From: Candidatus Arcticimaribacter sp.
GTDB lineage: Bacteria > Bacteroidota > Bacteroidia > Flavobacteriales > Flavobacteriaceae
Direction: 5' to 3'
DNA length: 64,000 nt
Assembly: GCA_002708445.1 (NCBI GenBank)
Contig: PAOB01000034.1
Coordinates: 18,768-82,767, forward strand
In this document: in pieces, positions 17,497-29,500 of the stretch
Position numbering within the stretch: the first letter of the stretch is position 1
How the letters are laid out: each line of letters begins with the position of its first letter
The notes under the pieces: model-generated
Seen by the model: the letters and a program-made list of their open reading frames with translations, nothing else
Database searches by the model: none
What the model was told of the DNA's origin: nothing
Translations under genes and position numbers: made by a program

Positions 17497-18861
17497 TTAT
17501 CTTCGGAACGAAATACGTTCTTTTTCTCCCTCTGGATTTAGGTATTCAATATTACGAATGTTATTGTAGTTGTACTGTCTTAAATCATCAATTGAGTACA
17601 AGGGATTATCGTTAACCTCAAGAAGTACAGATTCTGGGTTTAGTTCTGTCATGTAATCACCTGAATCTACTACACGCAAGCCATATTTCAAATTCATTTT
17701 CTTTTTTTCTTCTTTACTGATATTCTGTAAAGTCATTCGGAGAAAATCTGTTTGATTGATTACATTCAAAGTGATCACAGTGTTATTAACTTTTCCATTT
17801 CTGTAGTATTCTACAGTAACTTTATCTCCTGGATGTTTGCTTTCAAGGTAACCAGTTAGGTCCGAAAAACTTTTAATTTTAATATCATCTACTACAGTGA
17901 TAATATCTTCTTCCTTTAAACCAGCTTTTTCTGCACCCATGCCTTTTTGAATGTCAATGATGAATACTCCCTCTAAAATATCTAAACCTTCTGAATTTAC
18001 TAGGTCTGGAGTAACTGGTGTTCCAAAAATACCAATCAATCCTTTTTGGACACTTCCGTATTCTACAAGATCTTCAAAAACTTTTCGAGCAATATTACTT
18101 GGTACAGCAAAGGAGTAGCCTTGAAATCCGCCACTCATTGAGGTAATAGCCGTGTTGATCCCTATGAGTTCTCCCTTTGTATTAACCAGGGCCCCGCCAC
18201 TGTTTCCCATGTTTACTGCAGCATCGGTTTGAATGAAGGATTGATTTTTTTGATCTCCTTTATTCAAATCTCTTGATTTTGCACTAATAATTCCTGCGGT
18301 TACTGTTGAATTTAAATTAAATGGATTTCCAATTGCTAATACCCATTCTCCAATTTTAGTTTGATCAGAATCTCCAAAGTAAAGATAAGGAAGCGGTTTG
18401 TTGGTTTCTATTTTTAAAACAGCGATATCTGTGGTTGGGTCAGTTGCAATCAGAGTAGCTTGAAATCGTTTGTTGTCATTTGTTGTCACTTCTAGAGTTG
18501 TCGCATTTTCTATTACATGATTGTTAGTCATGATGTAGCCATCTGGTGATACGATTACACCAGATCCAGTTCCGACCCGCGGACGATCATCAACTCCCAA
18601 GAAATAATTTAAATAATCGTTCCCATAGTCACCTTTTGAAGTGTTTTTGACATGAACTACTGCTTCAATGCTGTTATTAGCTGCAACTACAAAATCTGTT
18701 GGAGCGATTGAAGAATTCCCAATATTTGATGAAAAGGTCACAGGGATTACAGGTGTAGTTTCAGATTCAACTGGCTTTGTGTCATAAAAAGAAATGAATA
18801 ACACAATCGTAAATCCTGAACTTATTAAAGATACTAAACTGAGTTTTAAGATTGTTTTCAT
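17497..18861 (-). CDS. HtrA/DegP-family periplasmic serine protease
   Basis: A 454-aa protease and chaperone for misfolded envelope proteins. An N-terminal hydrophobic segment (about 6-27) acts as signal or anchor. The trypsin-like domain has His in IMTNNHVIENA, Asp in DPTTDIAVLKIE, and Ser in GNSGGALVNTKGELIG. A complete PDZ domain spans about 275-365; the C-terminal part ends in a second, divergent and short PDZ-like region. Function inferred from family; regulation by an envelope-stress factor is not visible. Confidence 0.92.
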   Translation of the reverse strand: MKTILKLSLVSLISSGFTIVLFISFYDTKPVESETTPVIPVTFSSNIGNSSIAPTDFVVAANNSIEAVVHVKNTSKGDYGNDYLNYFLGVDDRPRVGTGSGVIVSPDGYIMTNNHVIENATTLEVTTNDNKRFQATLIATDPTTDIAVLKIETNKPLPYLYFGDSDQTKIGEWVLAIGNPFNLNSTVTAGIISAKSRDLNKGDQKNQSFIQTDAAVNMGNSGGALVNTKGELIGINTAITSMSGGFQGYSFAVPSNIARKVFEDLVEYGSVQKGLIGIFGTPVTPDLVNSEGLDILEGVFIIDIQKGMGAEKAGLKEEDIITVVDDIKIKSFSDLTGYLESKHPGDKVTVEYYRNGKVNNTVITLNVINQTDFLRMTLQNISKEEKKKMNLKYGLRVVDSGDYMTELNPESVLLEVNDNPLYSIDDLRQYNYNNIRNIEYLNPEGEKERISFRR

Positions 18862-18954
18862 AAGTTTTATTTTTTTTCATAATTAAAAAAGTGTTTCTAT
18901 TGTCTAAAGTGGTTTAACGTGTTTTTAACATCAATTTTTACAAAAAATATTGTG

Positions 18955-18971
18955 TAGATTTGTGGATAATA
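18955..18971 (+). promoter_or_regulatory. -7 box and DnaA-box-like sequence before dapF
   Basis: TAGATTTG (18955-18962) matches TAnnTTTG and ends 8 nt before the dapF ATG. It overlaps TGTGGATAA (18961-18969), a perfect inverted copy of the DnaA box TTATCCACA. Confidence 0.4.
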
Positions 18972-19750
18972 TGGAACAGTTTTTTTTTAAGTATCAAGGA
19001 ACAGGAAATGATTTTATTTTTATAGACGATCGTTCTAACACCTTTCCTAAGGAGAATATTTCATTGATCAAAAGACTTTGTGATCGAAGATTTGGAATTG
19101 GATCAGATGGTTTGATTTTATTGCAAAATAGTTCCAGCAGCGATTTTAAAATGGTTTATTTTAATGCAGACGGGAATTTAGGTTCTTTCTGTGGTAACGG
19201 AGCTCGATGCACTGTAGCTTTTGCTAAACACCTCGGATGTATTATGGATAATACAACATTTGAAGCTTCTGATGGACTTCATTATGCTCGAATTGAATCT
19301 GGTATTATCTCCTTACAAATGCATGATGTATTTGATATTAAAAATTTTAAAACACACAGTTTTTTGGATACGGGATCTCCTCATCATGTTCAAATGGTAA
19401 ACGATTTGAAACAATACAATGTTTATGAAAATGGAAAGCGAATTCGTGAGGGAGAACCTTATTATGAAGCTGGATCTAATGTTAATTTTGTAGAACAAAT
19501 TTCAGAAAATAAATTTGCAATAAGAACTTATGAACGCGGGGTTGAAAACGAAACACTTTCGTGCGGTACGGGTGCAACAGCAGTTGCTGTTGTGATGCAT
19601 TTTAATAAAAAAACTACTGCAACTCAAGTTGTTGTTGAAGTTGAAGGCGGAACCTTGGGAATTGAGTTTGAACCCACAGAAAAGGGTTACCAAAATATTT
19701 TTCTTTCGGGCCCTGCTGAGCAAGTGTATTCAGGAACTTTAAATTTTTAA
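18971..19750 (+). CDS. dapF: Diaminopimelate epimerase
   Basis: A 259-aa enzyme that converts LL- to meso-diaminopimelate for peptidoglycan and lysine. Two catalytic cysteines are visible: FCGNGARC in the N-terminal half and LSCGTGATAVAV in the C-terminal half. KYQGTGNDFIFID is the N-terminal signature. ATG at 18971 is preferred over an upstream TTG because the family N-terminus starts there. First of a dapF-GNAT-mltG run. Confidence 0.95.
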   Translation: MEQFFFKYQGTGNDFIFIDDRSNTFPKENISLIKRLCDRRFGIGSDGLILLQNSSSSDFKMVYFNADGNLGSFCGNGARCTVAFAKHLGCIMDNTTFEASDGLHYARIESGIISLQMHDVFDIKNFKTHSFLDTGSPHHVQMVNDLKQYNVYENGKRIREGEPYYEAGSNVNFVEQISENKFAIRTYERGVENETLSCGTGATAVAVVMHFNKKTTATQVVVEVEGGTLGIEFEPTEKGYQNIFLSGPAEQVYSGTLNF

Positions 19751-19752
19751 CA

Positions 19753-20262
19753 TTGAATCCAACTTTAAGTCTTCGATCTCTGGAGCCTAGTGATATTGAT
19801 TTTTTATTTAGAATAGAGAATGATGAGAGTTTGTGGAAATATTCAAATACCAAAGAACCTTATTCTAAAGCTGTTCTACAAGCTCACATAGAAAATTCAA
19901 GAGAAGATATTTTTGAGGTCAAGCAGCAACGTTTTGTTTTGGTTGATAGTGAAACCAATATTTATGGTTTGATTGATTTGTTTGATTATGATCATCAGAA
20001 TGCAACCGCAAGTATAGGTATTGTGATTGCAAATGAGTGGAGGAGAAAAGGCTTCGGTAAAATAGGATTAAAATTACTTCAAAAATATGCAGTTAATCAA
20101 TTAAATTTGTGCCAACTTTATGCCCGTGTTGGCAAAGAAAATGTTCCAAGTAGAGCTTTATTTAAAGCAGCTAGTTTTGAAGAAGAAATTGATGAAAAGA
20201 AAAAACTTCAAGAAAGTGATCACACCGATACGATCTTACTTCAAAAAAAAATAAATGAATAG
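19753..20262 (+). CDS. GNAT-family N-acetyltransferase
   Basis: A 169-aa protein starting at TTG, 2 nt after dapF. It matches RimJ/RimL-type acetyltransferases: LRSLEPSDIDFLFRIEND at the N-terminus, the acetyl-CoA loop IGIVIANEWRRKGFGKIGL, and YARVGKENVPSRALFKAASF. The last 8 nt overlap mltG. Substrate is unknown. Confidence 0.85.
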   Translation: MNPTLSLRSLEPSDIDFLFRIENDESLWKYSNTKEPYSKAVLQAHIENSREDIFEVKQQRFVLVDSETNIYGLIDLFDYDHQNATASIGIVIANEWRRKGFGKIGLKLLQKYAVNQLNLCQLYARVGKENVPSRALFKAASFEEEIDEKKKLQESDHTDTILLQKKINE

Positions 20263-21298
20263 AAAAAGAATAATCACTTTTATTGTAATCCTTGGAATGG
20301 GTATTGGTTTATTCTTTACCTATTCTTTCTACCGGATTTTTTTTAAACCCAACACAGCTTTTTCTAATGAGGAATCCTATGTTTTTATCGAAAATGAATT
20401 TCGTTTTCAAGATGTTGTAAATGAATTGGAAAATTTACTAATTTCAGTAGATGACTTCAAGATTGCTGCACAAAAAAAAGGTTATAATCTCAGAATCAAA
20501 GGAGGTAAGTTTGTTTTGAAAAAAGGATTGAACAACCATGAAATAGTAAATGTTTTAAGAGGTGACAGTGCACCCGTTAGAGTCATTTTTAACAACCAAG
20601 AGCGGCTAGAAAATTTGGCTGGAAGAGTTGCCCAACAAATAGCTCCAGACAGCTTATCATTATTGAATGCTTTTCGAGACACTAAATTTCTCAAGTCAAA
20701 TGGTTTTAATGAAAAGTCTGCACTTTCAATGTATCTTCCAAATTCATACGATTTTTTTTGGAACACAAGCCCTGAAGGTTTTAGAGATAGAATGTTGAAA
20801 GAGTACAAACGTTTTTGGAATTTGGAGCGAATAGAAAAGGCCAAAGCGTTAAACCTTAGTCCAATAGAAGTAATTTCTTTGGCAGCGATTGTTCAAAAAG
20901 AAACGGCAAAGGTCGATGAGCGAAAAAAAATTGCTGGAGTTTACCTCAATCGTCTGAAAAAAAGAATGAATCTGGATGCAGATCCTACTGTCGTTTATTC
21001 CTTAAGGGAAAAATATCAAAATTTTGACACCATAATTAGAAGAGTTTTAAGGAAAGATTTAAAAATAGTTTCTCCCTACAATACATACAAAAATAAAGGT
21101 GTTCCACCAGGGCCTATTACTATGCCCGATTTTTCATCCATAAAAGCTGTTTTGAATCCCGAAACACATAATTATTTGTATTTTGTTGCTAACCCAAAAG
21201 AACCGGGTTACCATACCTTTGCCAGAACGTACACAGCGCATATTCGCAACAGTAGAATTTACCACAGGTGGATCAATAGTCAAAGATTATTCCGATAG
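20255..21298 (+). CDS. mltG: Endolytic murein transglycosylase MltG
   Basis: A 347-aa YceG-family inner-membrane enzyme that cleaves nascent glycan strands. An N-terminal transmembrane helix (about 7-27) is followed by a LysM-like region and the catalytic domain: SAIVQKETAKVDERKKIAGVYLNRL (E of QKE is the catalytic Glu), DADPTVVYSL, and SPYNTYKNKGVPPGPI. The 3' end overlaps the convergent methyltransferase gene by 12 nt. Confidence 0.94.
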   Translation: MNRKRIITFIVILGMGIGLFFTYSFYRIFFKPNTAFSNEESYVFIENEFRFQDVVNELENLLISVDDFKIAAQKKGYNLRIKGGKFVLKKGLNNHEIVNVLRGDSAPVRVIFNNQERLENLAGRVAQQIAPDSLSLLNAFRDTKFLKSNGFNEKSALSMYLPNSYDFFWNTSPEGFRDRMLKEYKRFWNLERIEKAKALNLSPIEVISLAAIVQKETAKVDERKKIAGVYLNRLKKRMNLDADPTVVYSLREKYQNFDTIIRRVLRKDLKIVSPYNTYKNKGVPPGPITMPDFSSIKAVLNPETHNYLYFVANPKEPGYHTFARTYTAHIRNSRIYHRWINSQRLFR

Positions 21299-22030
21299 CG
21301 GGTCTTTGCTGATAATAAAAATTGCTGGTCGTTTATGCAAGGATATTTTTAATTTTTCCCACTCTTTTACCGTATGTGTTTTTATGTATTCTGTTGGAAG
21401 TGAGAGGTCACAGGCAATGCAAATTTCGGTATTCCTGTCTAGGGTTTTGAGTAAATCAGAAAATAATTGATCGTTTCTGTAAGGGGTTTCTATGAAAAGC
21501 TGTGATTGATTGTAGTCAAAAGATTTTTTTTCTAAGCTCTTTATCTCTTTTTTTCTTTTTAACTTATCAATAGGTAAATATCCATTGAAAGCAAAGTTTT
21601 GACCATTTAGTCCTGAGCTCATTAGCGCCAATAGAATAGAGGTAGGACCCACCAAAGGTTGGACAGTAACGTTTTTGCGATGAGCCATTTTTACAATTTC
21701 TGCCCCTGGGTCTGCAATTCCTGGGCATCCTGCGTCAGAAATCACCCCCATTGAAATACCTTCTATTGTGGGTTCAAGGTAGGTTAGGATTTCTTCGATT
21801 GGGGTAAATTTGTTTAAGGGGTAGAGATGAAGACCTCCTTGATCTTTTTTCGGACAAATTCTTTTAATAAAACGTCTAGCATCCTTTTCATTTTCAACAA
21901 TAAAGTGATCGATGTTTTCAATTACCTTTCTTACTGTTAAGGGGAGTACCTCCATAGGAGCATTATCGCCTAATGGAGATGGTATTAGGTACAAAATTCC
22001 TCGATCAGAGGGTTCATCTATTGTTTCCAT
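21287..22030 (-). CDS. RsmI-like SAM-dependent methyltransferase
   Basis: A 247-aa tetrapyrrole-methylase-fold protein. Signatures: LYLIPSPLGDNAP near the N-terminus, GVISDAGCPGIADPGAEIV, and PLVGPTSILLALMSSGLNG. These match the RsmI group, which 2'-O-methylates C1402 of 16S rRNA. The shorter Bacteroidota version lacks part of the usual C-terminus, so the exact target is inferred. Overlaps the upstream phosphatase gene by 13 nt. Confidence 0.85.
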   Translation of the reverse strand: METIDEPSDRGILYLIPSPLGDNAPMEVLPLTVRKVIENIDHFIVENEKDARRFIKRICPKKDQGGLHLYPLNKFTPIEEILTYLEPTIEGISMGVISDAGCPGIADPGAEIVKMAHRKNVTVQPLVGPTSILLALMSSGLNGQNFAFNGYLPIDKLKRKKEIKSLEKKSFDYNQSQLFIETPYRNDQLFSDLLKTLDRNTEICIACDLSLPTEYIKTHTVKEWEKLKISLHKRPAIFIISKDPLSE

Positions 22031-22461
22031 AAATCTAAAATATCTTTTGAGGCTTTTTCGATTTTATTAAAAACAATTTCAAAACCCTCATCACCTCCGT
22101 AATAAGGATCTTCAACCTCTTCATTTTTCAATAACAATTTCACCTTATTTCTCTCTACTTCTAATTGTGATAACTTTAAAACATCTCTTAGGTTTTGTCG
22201 ATCCATTACAAAAATGTGGTCAAATGCATCAAAATCTGATTTGGTAAATTGTCTTGCTCTTTGATTACTGATGTCGATACCGTGTTTCATAGCGGTTTTG
22301 ATACTTCTTGGATCAGGCGAACTTCCAATATGGTAACTAGCTGTACCTGCAGAATCAACAGTAATAGAAAATTCTTTTGAGAGTTGTTCAAAAATTCCAT
22401 GAGCTAAAGGAGACCTGCAAATATTCCCTAGGCAAACCATAAGAACATTTCCTTTCGCCAT
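22018..22461 (-). CDS. Low-molecular-weight protein-tyrosine phosphatase
   Basis: A 147-aa enzyme with the CX5R active site near the N-terminus (VCLGNICRSPLAHG), the family's SAGT motif, and the general-acid Asp in EDPYYGGDEGF. ATG at 22461 is used rather than the TTG one codon earlier. It lies between dnaA (10 nt upstream) and the RsmI-like gene (13-nt overlap), an arrangement suggesting one transcript. Physiological target is unknown. Confidence 0.9.
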   Translation of the reverse strand: MAKGNVLMVCLGNICRSPLAHGIFEQLSKEFSITVDSAGTASYHIGSSPDPRSIKTAMKHGIDISNQRARQFTKSDFDAFDHIFVMDRQNLRDVLKLSQLEVERNKVKLLLKNEEVEDPYYGGDEGFEIVFNKIEKASKDILDLWKQ

Positions 22462-22471
22462 CAACCAGAAC

Positions 22472-23899
22472 TTACAAGGTTAGTTTTTGATTGAGGTCTT
22501 CTACGTACTTCCTGAATTGTTTATCAGTAAAGGTAAGGTTGTCTACTGTTTTACAAGCGTGCAAAACAGTTGCGTGATCTCTTTTACCGATTTGACTCCC
22601 TATGCTTGCTAAAGAAGCTTTGGTGTATTTTTTTGCAAAATACATTGCCAGTTGTCTGGCTTGAACAATGTGTCGTTTTCTTGTTTTTGATTGAAGGGTT
22701 TCAACATCCATTTGGAAGTATTCTGAAACTACTTTTTGTATGTAATCAATAGAAACTTCACGTTTGGTGTGTTTTACAAACTTTTCGACAATCTCTTTTG
22801 CTAATTCAATTGTGATTTCCACTTTGTTGAAAGACGATTGTGCAATGAGTGAAATGATAGCACCTTCAAGTTCTCTAATATTTGATTTGATGTTTTTTGC
22901 AACATACTCAATAATTGGTTCCTCAATTACTACGCCATCACGGTAGAGTTTGTTCTTAAGTATGGATATGCGAGTTTCAAAATCAGGGGGTTGTAGTTCG
23001 GCAGAAAGTCCCCATTTAAACCTCGAAAGTAAGCGCTGCTCAATATCCTGCATATCAACGGGTGCTTTGTCTGAGGTAAGAATTACTTGCTTGCCGTTTT
23101 GATGTAAGTGATTGAAAATGTGAAAAAAAACATCTTGTGTTCCTGTTTTTCCTGAAAGGAACTGTACATCGTCAATAATTAATACGTCGATAATTTGATA
23201 AAAATGAATAAAATCATTTCGATTATTCTTTTTTACCGATTCAATGTATTGCTGAGTAAACTTTTCAGCTGAAATGTAAAGTACTGTTTTGTTAGCGTAT
23301 TTTTCTTTTATCTGAACACCTATGGCATGAGCTAAGTGTGTTTTACCCAAGCCTACGTTTCCAAATATTAGAAGGGGATTGAACGAAGTCCCTCCCGGTT
23401 TGTTTGCGACTGCAAATCCAGCAGATCGGGCTAAGCGATTCGAATCTCCCTCAAGAAAATTGTTGAAATTGTAGTTTGGATTTAGTTGAGATTCGATTTG
23501 TAAATTTCGAATACCAGGAATAACGAAGGGATTTTTCAGTTCTGTACTCAATGTGCTCAACGGTGCTTCTACATTTTGAGCGAGGACATGAGATTGTTGA
23601 GAACTAGGAATACTTTCTGTGAAGGGTTGTTTGCTGCCTGTGGTGTTTTCCATTTTGATTACATAAACCAAACGAGCATCTTCTCCAAGTTCTTGAGTTA
23701 AGGCTATTTTGAGTAGTTTAACATAATGCTCTTCAAGCCACTCGTAAAAAAATTTACTAGGAACTTGAATACTCAATGCTTTTTCGCTGAGCTTTAGAGG
23801 TACTATGGGTTCAAACCAAGTTTTGTAAGCTTGTGGTTGAATGTTGTCCTTTATGAAGGACAAACAATTATTCCATGAAGAAAGTGCAGTCTTTTGCAT
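22472..23899 (-). CDS. dnaA: Chromosomal replication initiator DnaA
   Basis: A 475-aa AAA+ initiator. Domain I about 1-85 (WFEPIVPLKLSEKAL), linker about 86-140, domain III with NYNFNNFLEGDSNRLARSAG, Walker A GNVGLGKTHLAHAIG and Walker B IIDDVQFLSGK, and domain IV with the DnaA-box-binding signature KRDHATVLHACKTVDNL. ATG at 23899 is used. The 165-nt upstream gap contains no TTATNCACA boxes, so the origin is probably not directly beside dnaA. Confidence 0.97.
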   Translation of the reverse strand: MQKTALSSWNNCLSFIKDNIQPQAYKTWFEPIVPLKLSEKALSIQVPSKFFYEWLEEHYVKLLKIALTQELGEDARLVYVIKMENTTGSKQPFTESIPSSQQSHVLAQNVEAPLSTLSTELKNPFVIPGIRNLQIESQLNPNYNFNNFLEGDSNRLARSAGFAVANKPGGTSFNPLLIFGNVGLGKTHLAHAIGVQIKEKYANKTVLYISAEKFTQQYIESVKKNNRNDFIHFYQIIDVLIIDDVQFLSGKTGTQDVFFHIFNHLHQNGKQVILTSDKAPVDMQDIEQRLLSRFKWGLSAELQPPDFETRISILKNKLYRDGVVIEEPIIEYVAKNIKSNIRELEGAIISLIAQSSFNKVEITIELAKEIVEKFVKHTKREVSIDYIQKVVSEYFQMDVETLQSKTRKRHIVQARQLAMYFAKKYTKASLASIGSQIGKRDHATVLHACKTVDNLTFTDKQFRKYVEDLNQKLTL

Positions 23900-24067
23900 C
23901 AATATTGGTACTCAAAAAAAAAGGTTTAATGTTGTAATTTCTAACTAGACAACTACATTACAAATATTAATCCTTTTTTTTAAAAAAAAAAGTAGTTTTG
24001 CTATTGATTTTTAATTTCTTTTTTCGCAACTTATAGAATGAAAATAGAGCGCATTAAAATTTGACTA

Positions 24068-24475
24068 GTGAATAAATTTGTTTCAAAACCAATCCTTGTA
24101 CGGTACGGGGAAACCGATCAGATGGGGATCGTTCATCACAGCAACTACTTACGATATTTCGAAGTCGCTAGACTTGAGTGGCTTAGCCAACTTGGGGTGT
24201 CATACAAGCTGATGGAGCAAGAAGGAATTATTATGCCTGTTATTGAGGTAAACTTATCCTACAAGACACCAGCACTTTTTGAAGACAAACTTATTGTGGA
24301 AGTTAATTTGGAGGAAGTTCCAAAAGTAAAGATGAAATTTTCTTATTTGATAAAAAACCAAAACAATCAGATTGTGTGTTTAGGAGAAACAACTTTGGCA
24401 TTTTTAAATTCAAAAACCAGAAAACCCATGCGCTGTCCAGAAAAGGTTAAAATTCTTTTTTTCGGGAAGGAGTAG
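24068..24475 (+). CDS. Acyl-CoA thioesterase (YbgC/FadM family)
   Basis: A 135-aa hot-dog-fold protein starting at GTG. The catalytic region ETDQMGIVHHSNYLRYFEVARLEWL matches the YbgC active-site Asp and following helix. Likely hydrolyses acyl-CoA thioesters. Its last 29 nt overlap the 3' end of the convergent ribD gene. Confidence 0.88.
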   Translation: MNKFVSKPILVRYGETDQMGIVHHSNYLRYFEVARLEWLSQLGVSYKLMEQEGIIMPVIEVNLSYKTPALFEDKLIVEVNLEEVPKVKMKFSYLIKNQNNQIVCLGETTLAFLNSKTRKPMRCPEKVKILFFGKE

Positions 24476-25508
24476 AAATTTGTAATTCATCTTTTTCAAG
24501 ATGAATTCTATTTTCAATAACATTATTTAAAAGAGGACTTTTAACCCCATCATTAATTTTTTTTGTGGAAATGAAAGTTCGGGCTTCATCCCAAAGATTT
24601 TGATCAATAAATTTTTGAATGGTTTTTGTCCCTCCCTCAACAATTAAAGATTGAATGTTCCTCTCAAACAATACAGACATTATTTTTTGCAATACATTTT
24701 TGGGATCAGAAACTACAATTTCTTTATTTGAAACCTTTTTTTTAGATGAAAATATCAGAGTAGGGTTTTCATCATTGAGCAGAATTGAATTTTTTGGTGT
24801 TCTGTCATTTAAGTCAATTACAATCCTTAGTGGTGAGCTTCCTTTTACTTTTCTATTGGTTAGTTTGGGATCGTCATCAATTACAGTCTGCACTCCAACA
24901 AGGATACTTTGTTCCTGAGACCTCCACAAATGAGAATGTAATTTTGAAGTTTCATTGGAGAGCCAAAAGGGTTCTTTGGGCATTCGATTTATTTTAAGTG
25001 GAGCTATGAAACCATCTGAACTTTCTGCCCATTTGAGTATTATGTACGGTCTTTTTTTGAGATGATAGGTAAAAAAACGTTTGTTCAACTCCTTTGCTTC
25101 TTTCTCAAGTACTCCAAAAATCACCTCACATCCATTAGCTTTTAATCTTTCAATTCCTTTACCATTGACCTTCTCAAAAGGATCAGAACATCCGACAACA
25201 ACTTTTGGGATCTTTGATGAGATAATCAAATCACTACAAGGAGGAGTTGCTCCATAGTGATTGCAGGGCTCCAAATTTACATACAAAGTGCATTGATTGA
25301 GTATGGATTTGTCTTTAAGATTTTGGATCGCATGAACCTCAGCATGGGCTTCCCCTTTTTTTTGGTGCCAACCTTCACTTACTATTTTTTCTTTGTGTAC
25401 AAGAACACAACCCACAAGAGGGTTGGGATAGGTTTGTCCAAGACCTAATGAAGCAAGATCCAAACAGCGTTGCATAAATTTTATGTGAATCGGATCTTTT
25501 TTATTCAT
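24447..25508 (-). CDS. ribD: Bifunctional riboflavin deaminase/reductase RibD
   Basis: A 353-aa protein. The N-terminal deaminase has the zinc site: HAEVHAIQ with the catalytic Glu, and EPCNHYGATPPCSD with the two Cys. The C-terminal reductase begins near RPYIILKWAESSDGFI and has LIVEGGTKTIQKFID. It carries out the second and third steps of riboflavin synthesis. No FMN riboswitch is visible upstream. Overlaps the thioesterase gene tail to tail by 29 nt. Confidence 0.94.
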   Translation of the reverse strand: MNKKDPIHIKFMQRCLDLASLGLGQTYPNPLVGCVLVHKEKIVSEGWHQKKGEAHAEVHAIQNLKDKSILNQCTLYVNLEPCNHYGATPPCSDLIISSKIPKVVVGCSDPFEKVNGKGIERLKANGCEVIFGVLEKEAKELNKRFFTYHLKKRPYIILKWAESSDGFIAPLKINRMPKEPFWLSNETSKLHSHLWRSQEQSILVGVQTVIDDDPKLTNRKVKGSSPLRIVIDLNDRTPKNSILLNDENPTLIFSSKKKVSNKEIVVSDPKNVLQKIMSVLFERNIQSLIVEGGTKTIQKFIDQNLWDEARTFISTKKINDGVKSPLLNNVIENRIHLEKDELQISTPSRKKEF

Positions 25509-25563
25509 GTCAAGAAATGAAATAGTATTATTTTTAGAAAGTGTAAAAATACTAAAGTATTAA

Positions 25564-26048
25564 ATGAAGGATACAATAATAAGAGAAGTTTTAGAAAAAG
25601 ACAATTCATCACTGGCCAAGGTAATTCGGCTAGTTCTTCTCGAAATTGGTGTTCCCAAAGTAGGAACAGCTTATGCGGATCCTGAACTTGACTTTATGTA
25701 TCAAGCTTATTTGAAAGAAAAGTCCGCTTATTTTGTGTTAGAAGAAAATGGATGCGTTACTGGAGGGGCAGGAATATCGCCCTTACAAGGTGGAAAGAGA
25801 AGTGTATGTGAATTACAGAAGATGTATTTTTTACCTGAAGCTAGAGGAAAGGCTCTCGGTGAAAAAATGATAGATCATTGTTTGAATTACGCTAAAGAAC
25901 AAGATTTTGACATGTGTTACATTGAAACACTGCCTTACATGAAAGCTGCTCAAAAGCTTTACTTAAAAAAAGGATTTGAATACATTGATCATCCTATGGG
26001 TTCAACAGGGCACACTTCTTGTAATGTTTGGTTAATTAAAAAGCTTAA

Positions 26049-26052
<4 letters not shown>
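25564..26052 (+). CDS. GNAT-family N-acetyltransferase
   Basis: A 162-aa protein with the acetyl-CoA loop FLPEARGKALGEKMIDHCL, then CYIETLPYMKAAQKLYLKKGFEYID. Its TGA stop overlaps the prmC ATG by 4 nt (ATGA). Substrate unknown; MarR-coupled or ribosomal-type acetylases have similar N-termini but no firm match is possible here. Confidence 0.85.
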
Positions 26053-28903
<2,851 letters not shown>

Positions 28904-28961
28904 CAATTAAGTTTCTTTTTAACAAAAACACTTTTTTATTATGATGGTTCTCGAGTTTTGG

Positions 28962-28969
28962 TATTTTTG
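28962..28969 (+). promoter_or_regulatory. -7 promoter box before the DUF6913-dapA pair
   Basis: TATTTTTG, matching TAnnTTTG, 21 nt before the TTG start at 28991. No obvious TTTG at -33. Confidence 0.5.
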
Positions 28970-28990
28970 TAATTCAAAATATTATAGGGT

Positions 28991-29500
28991 TTGATTCAAA
29001 ATTTTTGGCGTAAACGAGTTTTTGAAAAAGAGTTGAACAGGAGGTTATCCTCACGTAAACTTAAGGAATTATTTAAGGTTCAAAAAATTGCCATTCTCAT
29101 TGATGCAAGTATTGGAATTGAAAGTGAATTTTTTCTTAGACTTTCAAATGATTTTAATATTCCAGAGTTTCAACTGAGTTTATTTTTATTTGGTAATAAC
29201 TCTCAATTAGATAATCAATACAACCAAATCCTCAACACAAAAGAAGTAAACTATTGGAGTGGCTTTAAAGGAGAACTATTGGACTTTTGCAAAGGGGATT
29301 ATGATTTGATAATCAATTATTACAATACAACAAACCTTCTTTTTTCGCTTGTAAGCATCCGAACAGATCATAGGTTAAGTGTCGGTTTTAGGGGGGCAGA
29401 CCCCAGGGTTAATGATGTCGTTTTTGATATTGATCCTACTGATAAGATTACCTTTAAAAAGGAGTTGATAAAGTACATGACGATTTTAAATAAAATTTAG
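28991..29500 (+). CDS. DUF6913-type protein
   Basis: A 169-aa protein starting at TTG. Seen: a basic N-terminal helix (LNRRLSSRKLKELF), IAILIDASIGIESEFFLRLS, and GDYDLIINYYNTTNLLFSLVSIRTDHRLSVGF. This arrangement and its position immediately before dapA match the flavobacterial family DUF6913. It abuts dapA with no intergenic base. Function unknown. Confidence 0.7.
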   Translation: MIQNFWRKRVFEKELNRRLSSRKLKELFKVQKIAILIDASIGIESEFFLRLSNDFNIPEFQLSLFLFGNNSQLDNQYNQILNTKEVNYWSGFKGELLDFCKGDYDLIINYYNTTNLLFSLVSIRTDHRLSVGFRGADPRVNDVVFDIDPTDKITFKKELIKYMTILNKI

